Part shown: positions 1 to 5,691 of the stretch, piece by piece | Numbering within the stretch: position 1 is the stretch's first letter | Layout: each line of letters begins with the position of its first letter | DNA from: JAJZJT01 sp049964655 | GTDB lineage: Bacteria; Actinomycetota; Acidimicrobiia; Acidimicrobiales; RAAP-2 | DNA length: 17,691 nt | Assembly: GCA_049964655.1 (NCBI GenBank) | Contig: JBMFXC010000057.1 | Span: 1-17,691 of the forward strand | Reading direction: 5' to 3' | The notes under the pieces: generated by a model | The model's database searches: none | What the model saw: the letters and a program-made list of their open reading frames with translations, nothing else | What the model was told of the DNA's origin: nothing | Program-made: the position numbers and the translations under genes

Positions 1-106
1 CGTTCACACGCGGTCGCCGGGCACTGGTGCACCCGACCTCTACGAAGCCGGTCCGAGCGAGGTGCGACCGCAGGACCGAGCGTCACTGCCGTGGCGCCCT
101 GCTCTG

Positions 107-124
107 GCCCCGACAACGAGGGGC
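107..124 (-). terminator. weak stem-loop downstream of the subunit IV-like gene
   Basis: A 5-bp GCCCC/GGGGC stem with an 8-base loop lies about 30 bases beyond the stop codon of the minus-strand cytochrome b subunit IV-like gene. There is no T-tract, so an intrinsic terminator is only a possibility. The rest of bases 1-152 shows no convincing gene: the open frames there are extensions of GC-rich shadow frames. Confidence 0.25.
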
Positions 125-152
125 GGGTTCAAGTCGGCGTGCCGCGACGAGG

Positions 153-1328
153 TCAGGGCGTGCCGGGGGGCGGCACCGCACCACCGTCCCCCGAGTCGGT
201 CGACCCCGACCCACCCAGCCCGCCCGGTCCGGCCGATGCACCTCCGGCCGGAGCCGGCCCGCCCGACGACGAGGCCGACGAGGATGCCGCTCCGTAGGTC
301 CGGTAGTACTCCTTCCACACCAGCCGATGGACAGGGATCTTCCGAGGCAGGTCGCGGATGCCGGGCAGGAACGGCACGAAGAGCAGGCCGAGGGAGAGCA
401 CCGTCATGATGGCGATCACCTCCACGTCGGCGTTGTCCGACGTGCGCATGGGGCCCACCTGGTACCACATGGTGTAGAGCCACAGCCACGGCTGGCCCGG
501 CCAGGAGCCGGTCTCGTTCATCATCCCCCACTGGGTGCCCTGCATCTTCTGGGCGGTGACGATCTTGTTCCAGTAACTGTTCGGCTGGGCCACCGCCGAG
601 TCACCCAGGAACATGATGGGGTTCGTGTAGTTGGTGGTGTAGAAGCTGGCGTGCGCCACCAGCTGGGCGTCGAGACCTCCGGAGCGGGCCATCGAAAGGA
701 AGCCCGCGAGCATGGTGCCGACCGGGCCGTAGTTGCCAGGCGGCACGACCATGCGGGTGTCGACCACGGTCGCCTTGGAGAGGGCCCGCCCGTAGGCGGC
801 GTCCCAGGACATCTTGGTGGCCTCCGGGGCGCGCTCGTAGGAGTGCAGGGCGGACGTCAGGGCGGGTTGGCCGGACACCGTGCCCAAGGGATCGAGCACG
901 AAGTCCTTTGCCGGGTCGATCGGGTCGGTGACCCCGATGGCCCGTTGGATGGACACGCCGTAGAGGTACTGGACGGAGCCGGAACCGTGGTTGTAGGGCG
1001 GTCCGTAGGTAGCCGACGTGCTGGTGCCGTTCAGCTCGCTCAGCGCGATCTGGGTGAACCCGATGGGCTGTGCCGAGGCCCACTCCTGCAAGGTGACCGC
1101 CGGCACGTCCGGCGACGAGAAGAGGATCGCCAGCACTGCCACCAGGATCACGACGACCACCAGGGCGATCGTCCCTTCCTTGAGGATGTCGTAGCGGCGG
1201 AGAGGACCGCGCCAGTGGGCGGCCTCGGCCTGCTCGCGCGCCCGCCGCCGGGCCCGGCGGCTTCGCTCGCCAGGACGGCCACCGTCGGGGGCCGCTGCCG
1301 TGTCGACCGACGCGTGCGCCTCGCTCAT
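153..1328 (-). CDS. cytochrome b C-terminal (subunit IV-like) protein with large loop domain
   Basis: This 391-residue protein is probably the second half of a split cytochrome b in a quinol:cytochrome c or related oxidoreductase in the cytoplasmic membrane. The ATG overlaps the stop of the upstream cytochrome b gene (ATGA), which fixes the start and implies translational coupling. Visible layout: a basic N-terminus (residues 21-46), a membrane span at about 52-70, a hydrophilic region of about 200 residues, an aromatic segment PWLWLYTMWYQ at 280-290, a second span at about 301-321, and then LPGIRDLPRKIPVHRLVWK (321-339), which resembles the end of cytochrome b. The last 45 residues are a Ser/Gly/Pro/Ala tail. 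The canonical Qo-site PEWY motif is not visible; PWLW may occupy its place. The usual subunit IV is about 160 residues with three spans, so this one is much longer and divergent. The link to cytochrome b rests on the C-terminal segment and the neighbour gene. No Rieske or cytochrome c gene is inside the window. Confidence 0.75.
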   Translation of the reverse strand: MSEAHASVDTAAAPDGGRPGERSRRARRRAREQAEAAHWRGPLRRYDILKEGTIALVVVVILVAVLAILFSSPDVPAVTLQEWASAQPIGFTQIALSELNGTSTSATYGPPYNHGSGSVQYLYGVSIQRAIGVTDPIDPAKDFVLDPLGTVSGQPALTSALHSYERAPEATKMSWDAAYGRALSKATVVDTRMVVPPGNYGPVGTMLAGFLSMARSGGLDAQLVAHASFYTTNYTNPIMFLGDSAVAQPNSYWNKIVTAQKMQGTQWGMMNETGSWPGQPWLWLYTMWYQVGPMRTSDNADVEVIAIMTVLSLGLLFVPFLPGIRDLPRKIPVHRLVWKEYYRTYGAASSSASSSGGPAPAGGASAGPGGLGGSGSTDSGDGGAVPPPGTP

Positions 1329-2419
1329 CGCTGGCCTCCGCTCACCACGGTCTCCTCCAGGTCTGCTGCGGCGCCGAGGCTCGCTTGGGCCGGTCCGTCG
1401 TGCAACGACCCGCGTTCGGCGAAACTGACCTCGTCCGCCGTGCCCCCGCCCGTGCCCAGGTGCTCGGGCAGCGCATCGATGGGCGGCGCCACGCCTCGGA
1501 GCCGGACCATGACGATGTGGATGGCCACGATCACGACCAGGACCAACGGGATGAAGACGATGTGGAGCATCAGCGCCTGGCCGAAGTTCATGGTGTTGAA
1601 GAACGCCCCGATACCGGCTCCGTTCATGGCGTCCTTTGCCTCGAAGGCGATCCACTGGGAGTCGAAGTTGGTCTGCGACATGTAGCCGGTGAACGCCTCG
1701 AAGACCGCCACCAAGAACGCCACCACACCGGTCATCCAAGTGAGCTGGCGCTTACCTCGCCACGACGCCATCCAGAACTTTCCCCAGAGGTGGATGGCCA
1801 TGAAGCCCATGAAGCACTCGACGCTCCAGAGGTGGAGGGAGTTGACGAACAGCCCGACGGCGCTCTCGTGCCACCAGATCGGACCCTCCAACGCCAGCAC
1901 GCACCCGGTGGCGATGACGACAGCGAGCGACACCATGGTGAGGACGCCGAACACGTAGATCCACGAGGCGACGTAGGCAGGCTGGTTGTCGGGGAGCATC
2001 TTGTCGGGAGGGAGGTTGCGGAGCCACAGCGACCGGAGTCGTGCCGTCCACAGGGTGGGGTCTCCGGTGGTGGCGGTCGACCGGGAACCGGGGCCGCCGG
2101 CTGGAGCCGCTGCTCCTTGTTCCCCCTTCGAGCCAGCGGACGCCGGCGCAGTCGGCGCCGTTCCCGCCGTGCTACCACCCGGGGGCTCGCCGTGTCTGCT
2201 GTGTACGAAGGGGACGAGCAGGGCCAGCACGAAGAGCACCAGCATGGCCACGATGACCAAGAGGTTCCCCAGCGAGATGAGGACGAACCCCCAGTGGAAG
2301 TAGTGACCGGGAGCGTTGAGGTTGACGACCGAGGCGAACAGGGGGCCTGCCGACGTCACCACGATCCACCGGTCCAGTCGACGTCGATTCGCGCTCCGCT
2401 CATCCCTGCTCCTCTCCAC
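1325..2419 (-). CDS. cytochrome b (b6-type N-terminal half) with extra N-terminal membrane module
   Basis: A 364-residue membrane protein carrying two b hemes in a quinol-oxidising bc-type complex. The cytochrome b core spans about residues 125-312. Paired heme ligands are visible: H196 and H210 (14 apart) in NSLHLW...AIHLW, and H286 and H301 (15 apart, the b6-type spacing). Before it stands an additional hydrophobic module at about 19-72 and a Gly/Ala/Pro/Ser linker (about 76-118), which ordinary cytochrome b6 lacks. The C-terminal tail (313-364) is hydrophilic. The gene is translationally coupled to the subunit IV-like gene downstream through ATGA. The start is uncertain. GTG at 2419 is the longest option, with a possible promoter very close (near-leaderless). 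A GTG at codon 21 (2359) overlaps the stop of a 15-codon mini-ORF that has a better ribosome binding site. Family assignment is firm from the histidine pattern. The oxidant partner (cytochrome c or other) cannot be told from here. Confidence 0.9.
   Translation of the reverse strand: MERSRDERSANRRRLDRWIVVTSAGPLFASVVNLNAPGHYFHWGFVLISLGNLLVIVAMLVLFVLALLVPFVHSRHGEPPGGSTAGTAPTAPASAGSKGEQGAAAPAGGPGSRSTATTGDPTLWTARLRSLWLRNLPPDKMLPDNQPAYVASWIYVFGVLTMVSLAVVIATGCVLALEGPIWWHESAVGLFVNSLHLWSVECFMGFMAIHLWGKFWMASWRGKRQLTWMTGVVAFLVAVFEAFTGYMSQTNFDSQWIAFEAKDAMNGAGIGAFFNTMNFGQALMLHIVFIPLVLVVIVAIHIVMVRLRGVAPPIDALPEHLGTGGGTADEVSFAERGSLHDGPAQASLGAAADLEETVVSGGQR
2356..2403 (-). other. possible 15-codon leader ORF inside the cytochrome b 5' end
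   Basis: An ATG at 2403 is preceded, five bases away, by GGAGAGGAG, the strongest Shine-Dalgarno-like sequence in this stretch. It opens a 15-codon frame (MSGARIDVDWTGGSW) out of frame with cytochrome b. Its TGA stop (2358-2356) overlaps GTG codon 21 of cytochrome b as GTGA. This arrangement would suit translational coupling. It may also be chance, because the frame lies wholly within the annotated cytochrome b gene. Confidence 0.22.
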
Positions 2420-2433
2420 TCACCCCCGGAGCG

Positions 2434-2462
2434 ACGCTACCGGGAGCAGGGCCGGAAGGCAA
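2434..2462 (-). promoter_or_regulatory. putative promoter of the cytochrome b pair
   Basis: Read on the minus strand, TTGCCT (2462-2457) is followed after exactly 17 bases by TAGCGT (2439-2434). This matches a -35 close to TTGACA and an actinobacterial -10 of the form TANNNT. The expected transcription start near 2427 would leave fewer than ten bases before GTG 2419, so the message would be almost leaderless from that codon, or would have a longer leader if an internal start is used. Confidence 0.4.
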
Positions 2463-2511
2463 TGTCGCGAGCTGCCGGGGACGGACGTCCTGCTCACCGG
2501 CCCGATGCCGA

Positions 2512-2970
2512 TCAGGACCCCGCTGCGTCGGGGTCGACCACCGGCACCCGCAGCCACGAGAGCACCTGACGCAGGCGGTCGTAGGCCTCGAGCCGTGCGG
2601 CGACCGAGCCCGTCACCTCGGCCGCTTCGATCGGAGCCCACAGTCGCTCGACCATGGTCGGCCCCAGCTCGAGGAGCCCTCCGCTCCCCGATGCGGCCCA
2701 CCTGGCCAGCACATAGCGCACGATCGCCCCCTCGGGCACGTCCACGGACGCGGCGAGGTTGGTGACGGTGACCATCGGATCGACCTGGGCGTAGAGCGCG
2801 AGGTCGGCCTTGAAGTTGGCGTCGGGGTCGTCGTCGGACCACGGTCCCCTCCAGGCGACCAGCTCGACCACCTCGCCTCGTTCGGCTGGTTCTTCGGCTG
2901 GTTCTTCGGCCGGCGTGCCCATGGGCTCATCGAACCATGCCGACGTGTGATCCGCATCCGGCGCCGGCAA
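2512..2970 (-). CDS. small hypothetical protein with helix-turn-helix-like region (possibly DUF6027 family)
   Basis: A 152-residue protein if started at TTG 2970; ATG 2922 (codon 17) would give 136 residues, and no strong ribosome binding site decides between them. The N-terminus is acidic, with a short AEEP tandem repeat coded by 12-bp DNA repeats. The body from about residue 33 starts VVELVAWRGPWSDDDPDANFKADLALYAQVDP. It is followed by a helix-rich region (TNLAASVDVPEGAIVRYVLARWA) that could form a winged-helix-like fold, and ends in a leucine- and arginine-rich helix. I recall similar proteins in actinobacteria under the name DUF6027, but this is from memory and not checked. No catalytic motif is seen. 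It lies 95 bases downstream of cofD on the same strand and may be cotranscribed with it. Confidence 0.7.
   Translation of the reverse strand: MPAPDADHTSAWFDEPMGTPAEEPAEEPAERGEVVELVAWRGPWSDDDPDANFKADLALYAQVDPMVTVTNLAASVDVPEGAIVRYVLARWAASGSGGLLELGPTMVERLWAPIEAAEVTGSVAARLEAYDRLRQVLSWLRVPVVDPDAAGS
2881..2913. repeat. 12-bp tandem repeat in the hypothetical gene
   Basis: TTCGGCTGGTTC occurs twice in a row (2881-2892, 2893-2904) followed by a partial third copy. On the minus strand it encodes the repeated AEEP residues near the N-terminus of the hypothetical protein. Such in-frame repeats can vary in copy number by replication slippage. Confidence 0.8.
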
Positions 2971-2991
2971 CCGACAGCGACCGGGGGGTCT

Positions 2992-3010
2992 CTGCCGGGG
3001 CAGTCGGCAG
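2992..3010 (-). terminator. stem-loop between cofD and the hypothetical gene
   Basis: CTGCCG (2992-2997) and CGGCAG (3005-3010) form a 6-bp stem with a 7-base loop. It lies about 55 bases after the cofD stop and just before the possible TTG start of the next gene. With no T-tract it is a weak terminator candidate or an element in the leader of the downstream gene. Confidence 0.25.
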
Positions 3011-3065
3011 TCGGCGGACGACAGCGGTGCCCGAGCGCCGGCCAGCCGGTCCCGCCAGTAGGAGC

Positions 3066-4118
3066 TCAGGTGACGAGGTCGGCGACCACCGCAGCCAACC
3101 CGTCCGGGTCGAGCAGCGGCGCGGTGACGGGCCGGAGCCCGATGCTCGCCACGGTGCGCTCGTCGGCGTCACCCTCGTCGAGCACGAACGACCCGACCAG
3201 CCCGGGGAAGCGACGGGCGTAGTGCGCGGCGATGCCAGCAGCGGAGTCCGCGTCGCCGGTGGCGGCGAGCAGCTGTCGACGAGCTCTGGCGTGGTGCTCG
3301 ACTGGCCCAGACGGTGAGGTCGCTGCCGTCGTCGGCGAGACGGCCACCACTCGCCCCACCCGCGCCAGGGCACCGACCACGCCGTCGAGCGCGAGGATGG
3401 TGCCGATGCTCGTGACCGGGTTGCTCGGGCCGAGCACGACGGCGTCGGCACGGGACAGGGCGGCAAGCGCCGCCGGAGCAGCCGGACCGCGAGCGACGAT
3501 CACCTCGTGCACCGGCGGGACAGCCCGGGCGCCGACGTACCACTCCTCGAAGCCGGCGACCCGTCCGTCGGCGAGTGCCAGCAACGTCGGTGACGGGAGG
3601 TCCGACGCCGGCAGGACGGCGACCCCCGCCACCCCGAAGCGGCGGGCCAGCTCACCGGTCACCTCGGTCAGCGACGCCCCCGCTCGCAGCAGGTCGGTTC
3701 GGAACAGGTGGGTGGCCAGGTCGCGATCGCCCACGCCGAACCAGCCGGGCTCGCCCAAGGCTTCGAGTGCGTCCCGCCCGTGGAAGGTCTCGCCGGCAAG
3801 CCCCCAGCCCCGCTCCCGGTCGAGCCGTCCACTCAACGCGTAGAGCACCGTGTCGAGGTCGGGGCAGACCCGCAGTCCGTGCCAGTCGAGGTCGTCCCCG
3901 ACGTTCACCACCGCGGCCAGCCGGCCCGGTCCAAGCACCTTGGCCAAGGCCGGCACCAGATGGGAGCCACCGAGCCCTCCGGTGAGCAGAACCGTCCCGC
4001 CCGCACTCACCGGACCGCCCGTCCCCCGCGGCGATCCCTCTCCCGCTCCGCAGGAGTCCTCACCGAGCGAGCCCGCCCCGGCCACCGCGCCGACCGCCTG
4101 CCCGGGAGCAGCGACCAT
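3066..4118 (-). CDS. cofD: CofD/FbiA: 2-phospho-L-lactate (or phosphoenolpyruvate) transferase, F420 biosynthesis
   Basis: This cytoplasmic enzyme transfers the phospholactyl or phosphoenolpyruvyl group from its GDP-linked precursor to the deazaflavin Fo, making F420-0 or its dehydro form. Family motifs seen (numbered from ATG 4118, 350 residues): nucleotide-binding GGLGGSHL (47-54), VNVGDDLDWHGLRVCPDLDTV (71-91), GDRDLATHLFRTDLL (130-144), and VVLGPSNPVTSIGTIL (227-242). The first 40 residues are a low-complexity Gly/Ala stretch foreign to the family. GTG 4010 (codon 37) would give 314 residues, close to the usual 310-330, and has GGGGGA 11 bases upstream, so it may be the real start. A TTG at 4133 is also in frame. 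The usual partner cofE/fbiB is not in the window. The family call is firm. Presence implies an F420-using organism. Confidence 0.93.
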   Translation of the reverse strand: MVAAPGQAVGAVAGAGSLGEDSCGAGEGSPRGTGGPVSAGGTVLLTGGLGGSHLVPALAKVLGPGRLAAVVNVGDDLDWHGLRVCPDLDTVLYALSGRLDRERGWGLAGETFHGRDALEALGEPGWFGVGDRDLATHLFRTDLLRAGASLTEVTGELARRFGVAGVAVLPASDLPSPTLLALADGRVAGFEEWYVGARAVPPVHEVIVARGPAAPAALAALSRADAVVLGPSNPVTSIGTILALDGVVGALARVGRVVAVSPTTAATSPSGPVEHHARARRQLLAATGDADSAAGIAAHYARRFPGLVGSFVLDEGDADERTVASIGLRPVTAPLLDPDGLAAVVADLVT

Positions 4119-4133
4119 AAGCCATCTACTCAA

Positions 4134-4164
4134 CCTATACCGCGGTACTTGACTGATGGGTCAA
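4134..4164 (-). promoter_or_regulatory. putative cofD promoter
   Basis: On the minus strand TTGACC (4164-4159) lies 19 bases before TATAGG (4139-4134). The spacing is slightly long (an 18-base reading gives GTATAG). The expected start of transcription falls about 10 bases before ATG 4118. The -35 box is one arm of the inverted repeat at 4148-4165, which suggests an operator over the promoter. Confidence 0.35.
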
Positions 4165-4165
4165 G
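4148..4165. promoter_or_regulatory. inverted repeat CTTGAC-N6-GTCAAG (operator candidate)
   Basis: A perfect 6-bp dyad sits in the divergent region between cofD and the acyl-CoA dehydrogenase. Each arm contains a TTGAC -35-like element, one facing each way. TTGACT (4149-4154) followed after 17 bases by CAAGGT (4172-4177) could be the plus-strand promoter. A regulator bound here would cover both promoters. Confidence 0.4.
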
Positions 4166-4167
4166 GA

Positions 4168-4189
4168 GGTGCAAGGTTCGAGTTGCACC
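4168..4189. promoter_or_regulatory. inverted repeat GGTGCAA-N8-TTGCACC
   Basis: A perfect 7-bp dyad (4168-4174 and 4183-4189) with an 8-base spacer begins three bases after the previous inverted repeat. Size and symmetry suit a dimeric repressor such as the TetR class, or an RNA hairpin at the 5' end of the acyl-CoA dehydrogenase message. The remaining leader (4190-4323) is GC-rich and shows no convincing gene; the upstream in-frame codons do not resemble the dehydrogenase family. Confidence 0.4.
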
Positions 4190-4323
4190 GTCGTCACGAC
4201 CTCGGGCGTCCGTGCCGCACGGAGGGCCGGCGACCCCACCACGCGCACGACGACCCGTTGTGCCACCCGACGGCGCAGCGGCCTGCTGCCGAAGCGGGCA
4301 CCGGACACGAGTGGGGGGACGAG

Positions 4324-5574
4324 ATGTACGCAGAGCTCCCGTCGGGACTTTCCGAGGAGCAGGAGGCCATCCGCACCGAGGTGCACCGGTTCGGTGCCGA
4401 CGTCCTTCGGCCGACCAGCCTCCAGCTCGACCGCCTTTCACCCGACGACGTCGTCGAGGCGAGCTCCCCGCTGTGGAAGGTGTTCCGGGCATGGTACGAG
4501 CTGGGGAGCCACGCCGCGTCGCTGCCGGCCGCCTACGGCGGACTCGAGCTCGACGCCGCCACCAGCCACGCCCTCTTCGTCGAGCTGGGCTGGGCTGCCG
4601 CCGACCTCGCCATCAGCCTCGGGGTGGCGGCGATGCCCTTCCAGCTGGCCGCCCAGGTAGCCCTGCTCGCCGGCAACGACCGACTGGCCGACGAGGTGAT
4701 CCGTCCGTTCGTCGAGGACCGCGAGGCACGCTACGTCGGCTGCTGGGCGATCACCGAGCCCGGCCACGGGTCCGACACCCTCGGTGTCGGGCGGGCCGAG
4801 TTCCACGATCCCGCCAGTGCCGGGGCCTGCCGTGCCCGCCGGGACGGCAGTGACATCGTGGTGAGCGGGCAGAAGTCGGCGTGGGTCTCCAACGGATCGA
4901 TCGCCACCCACGCGCTCTTGTTCTGCACCATGGAGGAGTCACGAGGCATGGCGGGCGGGGCGGTCGTCATGGTGCCCCTCGACCTCCCCGGGGTCAGCCG
5001 GGGCGCACCCCTCGACAAGCACGGCCAACGCGCCCTCAACCAGGGCGAGATCTTCTTCGACGAGGTACGGGTCCCGGAGTGGTGCCTGCTCGCCGACCCC
5101 GACCTCTACCCGACGGCGCTCGAGCTCACCCTCTCGCACGCCAACTCCGGCATGGGCGCCGTCTTCGCCGGGCTCGCCCGGGCCGCCTTCGAAGAAGCGC
5201 TGGCCTACGCACGGGAGCGGGTCCAGGGGGGCAAGCCCATCGCCGAGCACCAGCTCGTCCAGTCGAAGCTCTTCACCATGTTCGCCCGCACTCAGCAGGC
5301 GCGTGCGCTCTCGAAGACGGCAATGGTCGGGCTCTCCGAGCTCGGCGGACTGGGCGGGCTCGCCCACGCCATCAGCTCCAAGGTCACCTGCACCGACGCG
5401 GCCTTCGCCGTGGCCAGCGACGCCGTCCAGATCTACGGTGGCGCGGGCATGGTCCGCGGCCTGCTCGTCGAGAAGCTCCTACGCGACGCTCGTGCCTCGC
5501 TGATCGAGGACGGCGTCAACGAGTTCCTCGGCCTCGTGGCGGCCCGGCAACTGGTGGACTCCTATGCCTGCTGA
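4324..5574 (+). CDS. acyl-CoA dehydrogenase (FadE-like)
   Basis: A 416-residue FAD enzyme that would introduce a trans-2 double bond into an acyl-CoA ester, passing electrons to electron-transfer flavoprotein. The start at ATG 4324 is supported by GGGGGGAC just upstream and by the family-typical beginning LSEEQEAIRTEVHRFGADVLRP. Earlier in-frame codons look unrelated. Domain order: N-terminal helical (1-135), beta domain with WAITEPGHGSDT (141-152) for flavin and substrate contacts, and C-terminal four-helix domain with QIYGGAGMVRG (369-379) and the last motif SLIEDGVNEF (392-401). In medium-chain enzymes the catalytic glutamate lies in the IYEGT motif. By position Asp396 takes its place here, with Glu395 next to it. 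The gene heads the plus-strand cassette with a ligase and thiolase. The substrate is not deducible. Confidence 0.92.
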   Translation: MYAELPSGLSEEQEAIRTEVHRFGADVLRPTSLQLDRLSPDDVVEASSPLWKVFRAWYELGSHAASLPAAYGGLELDAATSHALFVELGWAAADLAISLGVAAMPFQLAAQVALLAGNDRLADEVIRPFVEDREARYVGCWAITEPGHGSDTLGVGRAEFHDPASAGACRARRDGSDIVVSGQKSAWVSNGSIATHALLFCTMEESRGMAGGAVVMVPLDLPGVSRGAPLDKHGQRALNQGEIFFDEVRVPEWCLLADPDLYPTALELTLSHANSGMGAVFAGLARAAFEEALAYARERVQGGKPIAEHQLVQSKLFTMFARTQQARALSKTAMVGLSELGGLGGLAHAISSKVTCTDAAFAVASDAVQIYGGAGMVRGLLVEKLLRDARASLIEDGVNEFLGLVAARQLVDSYAC

Positions 5575-5632
5575 GCCCCACGGGTCCGCTCGGACGCCGT
5601 CCGACCACCCCGGGCACGGCTCGGACGCGCCC

Positions 5633-5677
5633 CGTCCGGTTCGTCCGGTTCGTCCGGCCCGTCCGGTTCGTCCGGCC
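5633..5677. repeat. five 9-bp tandem repeats between acyl-CoA dehydrogenase and ligase
   Basis: Five consecutive units: CGTCCGGTT, CGTCCGGTT, CGTCCGGCC, CGTCCGGTT, CGTCCGGCC. They fill much of the 117-base gap upstream of the ligase ribosome binding site (GGAG at 5681-5684). No gene is apparent in the gap. The repeat could be a slippage-prone spacer affecting cotranscription or translation of the ligase. Confidence 0.9.
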
Positions 5678-5691
5678 CTCGGAGCAGGCGA

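Noticed and set aside
120..140. GGGTTCAAGTC, reminiscent of a tRNA T-loop
   Set aside because: The flanking bases do not pair as a T-stem, and no acceptor stem or anticodon arm can be built around it on either strand.
27..1685. 552-codon plus-strand open frame over the cytochrome b pair
   Set aside because: Antisense to genes with clear heme-ligand and membrane-span patterns; no domain features of its own.
4156..4323. Upstream in-frame extension of the first acyl-CoA dehydrogenase from ATG 4156
   Set aside because: The added 56 residues do not resemble the family, and ATG 4324 has a good ribosome binding site and the expected N-terminus.
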